Source of the DNA: Cladopsammia gracilis
Lineage: Eukaryota > Cnidaria > Anthozoa > Scleractinia > Dendrophylliidae
Length of the DNA: 64,000 nucleotides
NCBI GenBank assembly: GCA_022457155.1
Contig: JAJGOT010000131.1
Coordinates: forward strand, 980,001-1,044,000
Reading direction: 5' to 3'
Numbering within the stretch: position 1 is the stretch's first letter; each line of letters starts with the position of its first letter. The position numbers and the translations under genes are program-made. This document shows, piece by piece, positions 25,211 through 37,300 of this stretch. Under the pieces are notes generated by a model. It worked only from the letters and a program-made list of their open reading frames with translations. It ran no database searches and was not told the DNA's origin.

Positions 25211-25830
25211 ACTGTAACACTAACACTTTTTCTGGGAGAATTCCTTAAAGTGCACATAATAATCTGAAAATAAGTATTTTAAGAATTATTTTGATGGTAA
25301 ATAAGTCGCTTGAAGTGGCGGGAACATATCTTAACAAGCGACGCAAGTTCGGCATATTAGACAAGGACCTGGGTTCTAGTGACATCATTAGTGTGTTTAC
25401 AACTGAGCACGTCACTTGTTTTACAGTGGAGTTTTGGCAACTTGTGGAAGGATTCTTTCGATTAAATTTGTTTGAAAGCGTCGCGTATTTTAGCCCCGGG
25501 TTCGTCCCCTTCTCCGCCAGGTTTTGTTGTGATCGAAAACACGAATGACGTCACAAATACATTGTTTGTACCTTTTTGGCCGCGCTCAAAATGTCGCAAA
25601 TTTCAGGCCCCGGCGGGAGTTTTCAAACCGATAAAAATAGTGTGTTCTCTTAGAATTATAACTTATCTCCTGCTATCAAGACCTTTTGGTAATATTTCAT
25701 GTAGCTCAATTGCATTTCAAACCATTTGAAAACTGAGCGAGATCGTTCCTAAATGTCGGAAGGGGTTAGGGTGTGGTTTTTGCGAAGAACAGTGACATTT
25801 TCCGGGGTTTTCATTAGTTTTCAGTCATTA

Positions 25831-26113
25831 GAGCAGTTTTTAATTGAGTGTAAAATGTAATTACACGATTGCTTTGGTTTTTCATTGCTACGCTTTGTGA
25901 TTGGCTAAAAAATCTCGCGCCACTTTCTCGACCAATCAGAAGTAAAACCAAAACCAATCATGACTTGCTCGCACGCGTTTTCCCGCGCTTGGCGCCGCCG
26001 ACATGTAATTGTTTTGAGCTCTGATTGGTTCATTGGATTGTTTACGACTCCTGTGATTGGTCAGAGTAATTACTTTGATTTTGGTTTTACCACACTCAAC
26101 TGATAACCGCTCT
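25831..26113. mobile_element. MITE family D, copy 2 (adjacent to copy 3)
   Basis: Begins GAGCAGTTTTTAATTGAGTG and ends CAACTGATAACCGCTC. Contains CTTTGTGATTGGCTAAAAA and TTTTCCCGCGCTTGGCG in the orientation opposite to copies 1 and 3. Confidence 0.75.
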
Positions 26114-26117
26114 GTTA

Positions 26118-26339
26118 GAGCGGTTTTAACTTTAGTGTCGTAAAACCAATGAAAACCAATAAAGTATCACTCTGTCCAATCACAACGAGTGCAGACAATT
26201 CAATGAACCAATCAGAACTCGAAACAACTGGCTGGCGCCAACCGCGGGAAAACGCATGCGAGCAAGTTTTGCGAAGCGTAGCAATACAAAACCAAAGCAA
26301 TCGCGAAATTACTTTTGACACTCAATTGAAAACCGCTCC
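26118..26339. mobile_element. MITE family D, copy 3
   Basis: Begins GAGCGGTTTTAACTTTAGTG and ends CTCAATTGAAAACCGCTC. It is separated from copy 2 by only a few bases and is inverted relative to it, so the pair forms a longer palindrome. Confidence 0.75.
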
Positions 26340-26589
26340 AATACACGTTTGTTGTATTTGAAGTTAGCGATACACTGCTTGTAGCTTATCAAGACTGCTG
26401 TTTTTATTGCAATTACATCTAAAGAACCTTGTAATAAAAAGGTGAACAATAACACGAGTCAGCGTCCTTGAGTATTTGTGACAAACGCACCCGGCACACG
26501 GAAGAAGTGGTTATTGGCGATGGTGAGTAGCGGCCTAATAACTTCAAATGTCGGGCTAGTAACCTAACTTAATCGAGTAGTAGCACTAC

Positions 26590-27050
26590 ACTACGGGCTA
26601 ATAGCCCTAAAATTTAGAAAATACATCTACTCCGGATTAAACTAACACAATGCAAAACGTACAATTGCAGCTCTCCTAAACAGGTTTGGAAAATCCATTC
26701 AGTACGTTTTTGAAACCCGCATATGGCGAAATTTTAGTTTTCGCCCTAGTCTCCCTATAATAACCATAAAGTCAAGAAATATCATCAACTCCGGATTAAA
26801 CTAACACAAAACGCACAATTGGAGTTCTCCTGAAACTTAATCCGCCTAGCAGCCTACACTCCGGCCTAGTAGCCCTAAATTTACGAAATTTCATCTACTC
26901 GCCGGATAAAATAAATACGCACACAACCGGAGCTCTCCTGAGCACGTTGTGGAAAATCACATTCAGTATTTGAAACCCTCAAGGAACTGAGGAAATTGCA
27001 TCTAGTCCAGATTCAAAGAACACAAAACGCACAATTGAAGCTCTTGTAAC
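26590..27050. repeat. Diverged tandem array, four units of about 100-150 bases
   Basis: Each unit carries TAGTAGCCCTAAA-like, CATCTACTCCGGATTAAA-like, CACAAAACGCACAATTG-like and AGCTCTCCTGA-like blocks in that order (around 26600, 26750, 26870 and 26990). Units have drifted in length and sequence. No coding potential is apparent. Confidence 0.65.
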
Positions 27051-29842
27051 CGACTCGCTCGCGGGAATGATACAAGAGGTACTCGGGAATCTCTTTCTTG
27101 ACTTTTAACTTCATTACCATTTTTACTGTGCTCAATCGCCATGCCTTTACATCTAACGCATCTGACACATCTCTCACAAGTAACTCACAACAAGCCAATT
27201 TCACGCGACTTTGTAGTGTGTTGTAAACATGTTTGCGCTCTTTCCAGAGATAGTAACAAGTGGGAGTGTGCATTGATAGGAAAGCACATAACGGTGTTCT
27301 TCCACAAAGATATTCATTGAGAATTTAACAATACCAACTGGGTTGAGAAGACAAATAAGAACTAACCAATCCCAGACATAGAAACAGAAATGGTATAACA
27401 GTCTTGAACTTGACTTTGTACAGGTTGGCGGAAAATTGTACAAACATGGCTACAGCTTAACTATTAAAAAATCTTACTCTGAGGAAAAACGTCCTCGAAG
27501 GACAACTGTGTGAGCTTTAATTAAGAAGTTGATTACCAAAAATACACTGCCAATACTATCAATTTACAGTTATAAAATTAAGCAATATTTTAGCACTCTA
27601 ACATGCCCCCTTTCTCATATTTCGCATCGTCCCCGATGCGTAATGAAAAGATATATTAGAAAAGGTAGCTGCCAAAAAAGAAAAATCTCAAAACATGGTA
27701 CAATTACAAAAAATATGACGATGTAAAGAGAAATGTGCCCATCAAAAGTTCCATGGGAATTAAGGGAATTGAATCTGACTAAACAGTACAACAAAAGCTG
27801 TTGGTAACCAGAATCGTGCATTATCCGAATTAGCAACACAAATTCTAGCTTGCCATATGTGCTGCGCCCCTCTAAACTCAGATTCAAGTCAGGAAGATTA
27901 TTATTTAATAATAATTTAATATTTTACGGATCTACGGATTCGGCTATCAAAATGTAACAGATCGGCGGATTTCCATGCCCCTATTCACCCCGTCATTCAA
28001 GAGACAAGAGTAGGCTGCGAGTTAACACAAACATGTACAGAAAAAAAAAGAAAACAAAAACAGCCGTAAGCCCAAATGCGTAAAGTGAAAACAAATATTA
28101 ATATCAATTTCCTGCTTAAAATCTGTCGTTTCAAGTGGTCCTGGAAAAACTAAAAACGTTTTCTGTAATTAAACCTACGCGTGATTGTACAAATTGTACT
28201 AAAACAAATTGTACAAATTGTACTAAAACAAATTGGTTTGTTTTAGAATTCGTTTCTCCCACCACGGTCCGGCCTTTACATTGTCTTACAGTATGTTAAT
28301 TATGGCAAATATTTCAAACAATCTTCAATGTGGATATCTATGAATTATGATTGTTATTAATGAGCTTCGCGGTATGTGAATTAATGAATGATGGTGCAAC
28401 TTTATTCACCCATGCGCAAATTATACCAAAATGAGTTTTGAATTTTCTTAACGATCTTTTCACTTGCCGCTGTTGTGAAACATCATTGATCGCCTAGATT
28501 AGAGCATTCAAAGTAAAGTTCTCCAGGATATTTGTGGGCATGCCACTGAATGTCCAGCATACAAAATGAGGGTTAGTGCAAGATGAATGCAATCGTTACT
28601 GAACACGTCGAGGCTCCAAGTCGACACTGAGAATGGACTAGTTCATGACAGCATCTCTCTAAAAAGGATTTGGAAATGGTTCCGTTCCGTGTGTTGAGAA
28701 GATTCTTGAAGTTATTGTAAGATTGTTTGATAACGTGGTAAGTAATATCTACTGACTTTTTAGTACAACCACCAATTGCCCGAGCTAAAACATTAATGGG
28801 ACATTGGCGATACGAGAAAAGATAATTCGATATATTTTGAAATATATAGGGATCCGGACCAAATTTATTTCTCTCTATTCAGTATATCCTTATTAGTGAA
28901 AATTCTGAAAATTTCCTCTCCTTGTTAGAAGTTTACCGTGGGTGTTAAAATTAGTTTTCAATTAGTAATGACTGGTTCTTCATAATAATTGCATTGATTC
29001 TCGTTTCGTTTTAACAGTTATGCAAGTAATACGTCGAGAAGATCTGAACAACAAGGAAATTTACCTTCGAAAGAAAGAGCAAGAGAATTGCAATGTAAGT
29101 ATTTAGCAATGATAACTTATCTGTTTAAGTATTTAGCAATGATAACTTATCTGTTTCCCCTTTATTATAGCAATAATTTGCCAATGGCGCAAACCCAGCA
29201 ATTATTGCAGGTCTTGCAGAAATCAGACTTTAAAACATCTCAAACACATAATTATGTACCTTTCTTTCACGTCTTGAAAATCTTTTCTGACCCGAAATAC
29301 TATGTTCTGTCCAGCATGGTTTCCAACAATTATTCCATTTCTGTTGATTTTAAGCTTGAATTTAAATAATTATAGCTCTCGGAAGCGAAATTTATTAGGG
29401 AACTTTGAGAAACACACATCAGATTACAAGAAAAACCTGAAAGCACTTTTTTCTTCGTTTGATTGAACACCGAACAGCTGACCGAAAACCAATCAGAAAA
29501 ATTGCAAAAAAGTATGTGACGGTAATATTAATATTAATTACTTTCGCAGGATGCCAAGCCTTGAACGTCAAGATAATAGACTGTTATGTCCAACAAGATA
29601 TGCAAGGCAAGATATAATTCTATTCATTTCATGTATAATGCCAATTAACATGTATATACCGAGACCACTGGGATTCAAACTCGCCCCGGGTCATATTGAT
29701 GGGAGGCGACCTCGTCTCCCTGTGTTTTCAACTATTGGATTTAACTTATGAAGTAACTTAAATCAACAACTCCTTCGATGGAATCGAATTGAGCTTAAGC
29801 ACATCGACAAAACAAAGTAAAAGAACGGAATGTTGGCCGGCA
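27050..29842. other. Intergenic DNA, no convincing gene
   Basis: AT-rich. Overlapping minus-strand frames at 27013-27443 and a splice-like segment at 28986-29095 were examined and not accepted. Local direct duplications occur at 28188-28228 and 29100-29157. Confidence 0.5.
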
Positions 29843-29843
29843 A

Positions 29844-30020
29844 TAGAGCGTATGCACATGACGTCACGGCGGCCATATTGGTGTACCAAAACAATAGAAC
29901 GGCGGCCATGTTGGTGTACCAAAACAATCCTGTGGGATTTGAACGCTTTTCTTATGTTAACACTTTCTTTTGTTCCAATAAATTTGCATAGCTGCTTGCC
30001 ACGTGAGTGCATACGCTCTA
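29844..30020. mobile_element. MITE family E, copy 1, 177 bp
   Basis: Ends TAGAGCGTATGCAC and GTGCATACGCTCTA are inverted repeats. Inside is a 31-base motif containing CGGCGGCCAT(A/G)TTGGTGTA present twice in tandem. The complete element recurs at 41940-42116 with no difference seen. Flanking TA is compatible with Tc1/mariner-type insertion, which is only an inference. Confidence 0.85.
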
Positions 30021-30582
30021 TAGCTGCCTAGTTGTGACTCCAAGCTGGGTGGAGGGTTTCGTGCGTTCCACTTGGTGCTTGTCTACTTTCTCGCTTTCCC
30101 GTTAGGCAACTGACAGTCTGGTCGGGGTGATCCTCCAAACCCGAGTGAAAACGGCGACATTCTAGCGAGCATTGCACACAGGTACTGTATCGCACGTCAA
30201 CGCAGTTGACTACAGGGTGGCTCAATCCAGAGCCAACCAATACTGTACCGTGCTGTTAGGATGACAGGTAGTTTCAACGGGTCCCTGGCGAGCTCATCAC
30301 GAGGGCTGTCGCTGAAAGGACGGTCTGTATTCAAGCGGGGGTCACAACTTTCGTTTCTGTGACTTAATTTTCTGGATCAAAAATGCCAATAATATAAACT
30401 AACTACAGCTTTTCTTATATAGACTTGTTGCTCTGTAACAATAGTATTATAATAATTTAGCCTAAAAAGTCACATTTCTGAAATCCGAATGAAGGAATGG
30501 ACGAATTAACTAAGGTGATCCTGGAAATCTTGATGCAGTGAAAGCAGTTGTATGTAAAGCGCAGAACATATTCTGGGCTGAC

Positions 30583-30655
30583 TGAATGGGATTCGAATTA
30601 AGCCCATGTACAACAAGTGCTCTGCCACTAATCTATCAATCCCCTCTGATTACAA
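30583..30655 (-). other. tRNA-like segment, possible tRNA-derived SINE relic
   Basis: On the minus strand, TAGATTAGTGGCAGAGC resembles an RNA polymerase III A box. ATTCGAATCCC, 36 bases on, resembles a B box at normal tRNA spacing. Acceptor and anticodon stems do not fold convincingly, so this is not called a functional tRNA. Confidence 0.3.
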
Positions 30656-30659
30656 TTTG

Positions 30660-32699
30660 CCAGGAAATAAAATTACTGTTGCAAATGTCTATTATGAAAC
30701 ATCACGGACAAGAACAGGGGATGACAACTTACCTTAGCAGAAGAGCCATCTGTTTATAAACCGTACTGACTGATTGTGTTTTAAGTTTGTAGATGTGTAT
30801 CAACTAGACAGAAACGCTTAGTGGAATGGCAATAAAACTGAAGTCATGTCTCTCATCAAGTTTGGTAAGTTACTTTATAATAAAAAATCAAATGATATGT
30901 TAATGTGACGTAATAAAATAATAGCTACCTCAATCACCACAAGGAAAAAAGGAAAAAATTCAAGGAAAAAATTCTATCAAAGCAGGACAATGACAGTAAT
31001 GGCAAATAATTCTCCAGTAAACAAATTTTTCACTCTTTATTGCTTCTACAATGTTTATCATTATTGTTATCTTTAATTTAATTGTAAAACAAGCATTCAA
31101 CCTAAAGTGATGTAAAGTAATGACCGTTGAAGGGGGTCTCTTCACGCATTTCTGCTTTTCTATAGACTCCTCATCACTTTTGATTTTAAAGCTTGTTATT
31201 GAGAATATTTATATTATTTATTGTATTAAGTAGTGATTGAAGTAATAAAAGTTAGTAAAATCCGTTGTTCAACCACTAACTTTGAATCTGTTCTATTTTA
31301 GGGCGTTTTCATTGGTTAGGAATTAAGACTGACACCATGAATTTGTTATCTGGATTTCACCTCACTGGAAAATGATACGCTAGCTAGCCTTTCAAGAGTG
31401 TTCACTTCATCGTAAAGAGTCAGACAGACAAAGCTGCTGTTCATGAAATAAAAAACAATGTGATTTTCTGACAATAATGATAAAAAAATTATGGATAAAA
31501 GGGTTAGAATAACTGATTTTTATGGCGATGTCGTAACAGTGATTGCAAGTGTCTCGGTTGTATGGGAGAGACGACAACAATAATGACCAAATTTAGGTCG
31601 ACGAATAATTTGCTGCTTCGAAAAGAAAACGATTTTCGTTGATTAATATTTTACAAAACAAAGATTTTCGATAGCTAGGGTGGTTTATATTGTGTTCTCT
31701 CATCTCGGTTTTAAAATTTTAGCCTATAGGACGACAACTAGACATGAGTAGATTCAACCGCACGTAATCTTTTCGGAGGTCTTTGTTTAAAGTGTACGTA
31801 ATCTACATGCCGGGCCCGGTTATTCGAAAGCTAATTGGCACTAATATAGGACTTAAAACCAGTTTCTGCTGAATTATATGCCTTCCGGCCTTCTCGCGAG
31901 TGAAATTCATATTCAGAACAAAACATGAACTCGGGACAAAAATGTTACAGAAATCCTCATTTAAAATTTAGCACTGAAGTAATAAAGCAAAATAGAACTA
32001 ACTAAAAACTAAATCAAAATAATAATCTTAATCTCACATTAAAGAAATAAATTACTATTGAACAGGTAATAAAAAAATAAAATGATAATATCAATGCAAA
32101 AAGGTATCACCTTTGAGCAGTTGTTCAGTTTAAGCATATCAGTGTGGATTTCTGTAAATTCCTCTCGTCCTACTTTCGTACTATGCTAGAATTAGCACTT
32201 TGGGCAAGAAACAGCGGCAAACTTGAGATAGGCGCGACTAAATTGGTTTTCGAACAACGAGCCAACAACATTATCGTTAAAAGACAGCTGTACGAAAACA
32301 TGCAAGTTTATAATTGAATTGAAAAGTTTTTTTACATTGCTTTGTAATATTTTATGCAACTGAATAAAATATTGTAATCGACTTTGGCTTGAGTAGCAGT
32401 CATTTTAAAGGCAACAAGGCCTGGAATGCGAGACAAGACACGAGCTATTAAACAATTTTATGCTTGAGATGTTTTTAACGAGTTTTAAATGCTAAGGCAC
32501 TGGTCCATGTAAGACTGAGCAACCTGTTCTTCTCACCTTTCTTGCTCTCTAAAATGACTGCTACCGGGCTACACAGCCTCCTCTTATTTTGTTCTACCTG
32601 TACACTCGCTGTAAAGAGCGAGTGTAGAAATGGAAAACTAGAATTGCTTAAGGCTAAGCCTTGTAAATGTTCGGGTTCAACAAGAACAGGAGGCAGAAA
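30660..32699. other. Intergenic DNA, nothing recognised
   Basis: AT-rich sequence with no reading frames of interest and no clear repeat structure. Confidence 0.5.
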
Positions 32700-34195
32700 G
32701 ATACTTGCTCTTATTTGACCTGCAACTCAGTCACCCATACACTTTCATTAACTCTCATACGCTATCGTTATTTTTTACCATATGCGCACGTTTTCATCTG
32801 ACTCCCATGCGCTACAATAAACCTCCATGTATCCTTAACAACTTACTACCCTCTCATCAACTCTCAATCAGAGCGGTTTCGTCCACCACTTTGCGGCGTT
32901 CGATCAAGGTCATTCGATCTCTTCAACTTTCTTGAGCTCATATCAACTTCTTCTTATCTCGTCAAAGTTAGCAATCTTTTAAACTTTCATGCACTCTTGT
33001 CTATGACTACAACAGCAAAAAAATAATAGTTAATCATAAACTCGCTTGCGTTCTCGTATGCTGTCGGCGATTCGCAGAGGTTTTGTCAACGTTCGTGCGA
33101 TGTCGTCACCAAACGTGCGCTCTTATCATTTTCCATAACCTCTCGCAACCTTCGTACGCAGTCATCACCTTTTTGCTGCCTGATCAAACCCTTGGTGGCT
33201 CATAAAAGCTCTCTTGAGCTATAGTCTACCACGGTTCGCTGTCGTCGACTCTCAGGGGCTCATGTCAAACTTCGTACGATGTCGTGAACTATAATGTGGT
33301 CTCTATCGTGTCGTCAATTACCACGAGGTCTTTCCAGCTATTAGACATTTTAATATTATTAGTCTAATGCTCTCTGAACACTTAACTTTGAAGTGCTATT
33401 TCAAACCTTTGTACGCTCCATCGCTTCACACTCTAGCTTTCTCGTCAACCTTCGTACGCTGTAATCAACCTTTAATCTTTTATTGAGAATGTAATTGCCG
33501 ATAGCGAGGGCAATCCGGCAATGTTATCATTTGTCATTCGCTCTCGTCAATCTTCGTACATGGTCGTTCACTCTTTAACTTTCTCGTCCACCTTCGTACG
33601 TTCTCGTCAATCTTCGTACATGGTCGTTCACTCTCTAGCTTTCTCGTCAACCTTCGTACGCTCTCGTCAATCTTCGTACATAGTCGTTCTCTCTCAAGCT
33701 TTCTGGTCCACCTTCGTACTCTTTCGGCAAACTTCGTACATGGTCGTTCACTAGCTCTCAAGCGTTCTCGTCAATCTTCGTTCATGGTCATTTTCTCTCT
33801 AGCTTTCTTGTCAATCTTCGTATGCTCTTGTCGTTCTTCGTACATGGTCGTTCACTCTCCAGCTTTCTCACCCACCTTCGTAGGCTGTCATCAACTATAA
33901 TGTGCTGCATCAGTTCTCCTTTTCTCTCTTCAATCCTTGTATAACTCTCGTGCGCTTTCCTCCTACGCCGTCGTCGACTCTAACGCTCTTCCATCGGCCT
34001 CGTACGCTGCCGTAGACTATCATGCGCTCCCGTCATTTCTAATTAGCTGTCGTCAATTTTGGTGCAACTCCATCACCTTTTTATGCAGTATCGTCACACT
34101 TCTTACGCTCTCGTTAACTCTCATGCACTTTTGTTGGCGTCGTGCGTTGTTATCAATTATTTTTCACTCTCGTCAACCCTCCCAACATCAAATCA
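32700..34195. repeat. Degenerate pyrimidine-rich minisatellite, about 1.5 kb
   Basis: Many decayed copies of CTCGTCAACCTTCGTACGCT-like motifs. The cleanest part, 33530-33880, has a 60-base higher-order unit alternating CTCGTCAATCTTCGTACATG and GTCGTTCACTCTCTAGCTTT. Both strands stay open over about 75 codons as a by-product of the repeat. The array ends 80 bases before the first in-frame ATG of PSMD10 exon 1. Confidence 0.75.
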
Positions 34196-34361
34196 CTAGC
34201 TAAGGTTTTTCTTCCAGTTTGTAAGATATATATGTACTAGGTCCATAAATTGTCCAGGTCCAGAGACCTAGAGGATGGTAGCTAGAGAAGCGAGCTTTTG
34301 TGCTCAGGCTCTCTCGGCTAAAATAACTGCGGAGCTCTGGAACGAGAATATAAAAGAAAAC

Positions 34362-37300
34362 ATGTCTCGTGTGAAAATTTGCTCTCTCGCTTACGAGGGG
34401 AAATTCAAAGAATTGAAGGAAAAAATAGATTTGAAACCAAGTTTGGCGACTAAGCTAGACGAGGTAAGAATTTGATGATTTTGAGATGCCCCTAGTTTTG
34501 GGTTAATAGATGATTTCACGTGTTGCAAGCAAACTGATGCAAATTGCAAGAATGACTAAGCTTCTTTTAAAAAGATAGACTTAGGGACCGGTCATTATTT
34601 ATGTGGGGGGGTGGGGGGGAAAAATCATGGGGGTGGGCCAGGCCTATTTTTTGTAGAGGAAAGGGGTGGGCCAAAAGAGAATTTCTCGATGATCGGGGGT
34701 GGGTCATTGTGTGTTTTGTAAAGAATCACACTCACTACAATTCATGTGGAAGATCTATATAAATTCTAATGCAATGCTGGACATAAAATATAACACAACT
34801 GGATGTCACATGTAGCAATTCAACCTAAGTATGGAGAATCAAAGATGTGGGCACTAAATATCAATAAATAAACATAAGCCCTATTGAGAAGGCTTGCATG
34901 CTTCCTTTTCTTAAAATAACTGTCTGGGAACTTTTACTACCTGAAGCGTGAACAGCTAGAAATCATTATTGGTTTCAATAATGGATTATTGAATTCATTA
35001 TTCAATTTAGTAAAATCAAATTTTTCCAATTTTCAAATCAAAAACAGTTTGAAAATTCGTTTTTTAATTGAATTACTATTTTTTGTTTAATGACTTCAGT
35101 AAAAAAGCAAATTTTTTTAAACTCGTTTTGATTTGAATATTGGAAAACTTATTTTTTCAATAAGCGATTAATCTAATCAATAATGATGTCTAGGTGTTCA
35201 CGCTTCCGGTAGTTTGACTGTAATATGGAGCTATTGAGCTCCTTTTTGTGACCTGATCTAAAAAGCAAGGATTTTCAACTGTCCAATACTCTTTTAATTG
35301 TATTATCAACAAGTTCAAACGCATCCATTGCAAATAGTCCTTGATTCCTCATAATGTGCAAATGTTCGACAGCACTTCTCTTCAACCTAGCAAGATTGTC
35401 TGCGTTGAGTTCTTCCTCGCAAAGGGAATGTTGGCTTGTAGAACTGATGTTGTAACCTTCAGGGAAACAGAGATTTTCAATGGTCAACAAGTAAAGTTTT
35501 GTTTGTTGTTGTTGCTGTAATGTTCTTCATTGTTTTGAACACAGCTGCCTGGAGTCTTTCCTGTTTTCTTTTTTTGGCCTTTCTTCTGTTCTCCTTCTGA
35601 CTTCTTGTTCTCTTTTTCCCCTTGGCAGCAGAAAATCTGCTTAATGCCTGCACTGAGGGTGTTAAATTGTTTTTGATATCTGTGACTGCTTTGCTTAGTT
35701 TTAGTTTTAAGCATGACAACTTCTCATTTAGGCTTTCACAATGATATGCTGATTTCGTTCAGTGAACAGGAACTCCTTATGGAGGTATAGATTGAAGGGG
35801 GTTGGGGGTGGGTCACCTCTTATATAAAGTTATATGGGGGTGGGTCAAGAATTAATTAATGGCCTTAAAGGGGTGGGTCACGTTTTTTCTTTCATGCTAA
35901 AACAAAAAAAATCCCCCCCACCCCCCCACATAAATAATGATCGGTCCCTTAAGCTTAATGTCCGGCCTTTTTCAGGCCCGTCAAAATTAATCCTTTCACG
36001 AGTTTCCATGTTTCTCGATCTAGAATAAGAAGTTAAGGTTTAATTCAGTGGCGAGATCCACTTTTTAACTCGTGAATTCGCGAATAGCGTTTAACAAGTT
36101 ATTGCAGTGGGGCAGAATCCCGGGGGGGCGGGGGGGGGGGGAGGGGGAGGGGGTACTGAAAATAAATATACATGAAATAGTAACCTACTAAATATAGCGG
36201 ACTTCCACTGACATCAATTTGATGTTCAGTCCCAAAAATGTAAAGCTAAAACAACACGTTTGAGTGGTGGTTTGCAAAATAAATGGGAAATAAATTATAT
36301 AATTTACAAAAAAGGTATGTGCGTTATAACTTAAAATTGTGTTCTTGTTTGCTGGACTGAAAACTATATGCGCCCAATTTTGTGAGAGGCACAAAAAGCA
36401 TAAATTCCATTTGTTGGAGTTATTAGGGAGTCAAACAGAGAAAAAAAGGAGAAAAAAGGGAAATTCCGTAGGAGAGGGGAGGTTAATGATAATGGCATTC
36501 TGAGGGCATGGGGGGTAGAGCATTTTGGAATTTCCAAAGGTAAGGAGGGTTAAAGTGTTGATGCCGCCAGTGGTATAGGGTATGGATATTTTCTGGAATC
36601 GCCCATTAACCCATTTGCAGATTTCAAATGGATTTTTCAACATAATGTGAGACACAGGTTGAATGTTAAAATTTAATGTTACTATTAACTAACTATGGGG
36701 GGTGACAACTCTAAAAAGGCCTGTTTCAGGAGAAAAACAAAATTCTTCCGGGAATCTGAAGATTTTGCCGGGAATCGGGAGACTCGAAAAATTTTCAAGG
36801 AAAAATTTTCGGGACAACTTTCAGTTCCACACAGTATTGCTCAAACAGCTAACCAATTCTTTCCTGGCTGTTAAAATGGAGGTGAGTGTTTTTCAGGTTT
36901 CTCTATTATTTGATGTAGAATCTGGTATTTTTGGAGACCATCGTTAAATAATAATGACATACTTTGAAAAGAAAGTCTGCAGCTGCTTGCAAAGCCATAT
37001 TTTCTTCTCTGTCCATACGCTTTTTACATGTAGCTTGGTTTGACAAAATTGCAACACAATGTGCTCAGCCAGGTAAGAATTGGTTAGCGGTAGTTACATT
37101 TATGTAAAGAGCTGATGGTGCAATCGTAAAGGTGGGAAGTAAAAATTATGTAAGTTGTAATTTTTTATAGCGCTCTTCAGCTCCTATTCCAGTTGCCCAG
37201 TTGTTTTTTTTATCTTCTGTTCATTTCAATTTTAAAATTATTTTTTTTTACATTATGTAGTTCCAGAAAAAATCCATACCCACCCCATGGAAGGTCATTG

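Noticed and set aside
27013..27443. Overlapping minus-strand frames of about 80 codons
   Set aside because: Composition is protein-like, but two overlapping frames compete, and there is no recognised domain, clear start or splice partner.
28986..29095. Segment with a TTTTAACAG acceptor and a GTAAGT donor
   Set aside because: Splice consensus alone; two frames are possible, no partner exon was found, and the following sequence is a local duplication.
29758..30031. Frames on both strands across MITE E (also 41884-42139)
   Set aside because: Identical frames occur in both MITE copies and come from the element's tandem motif.
33521..33761. Mirror frames of about 75 codons on both strands
   Set aside because: Produced by the 60-bp minisatellite; the peptide is itself the repeat.
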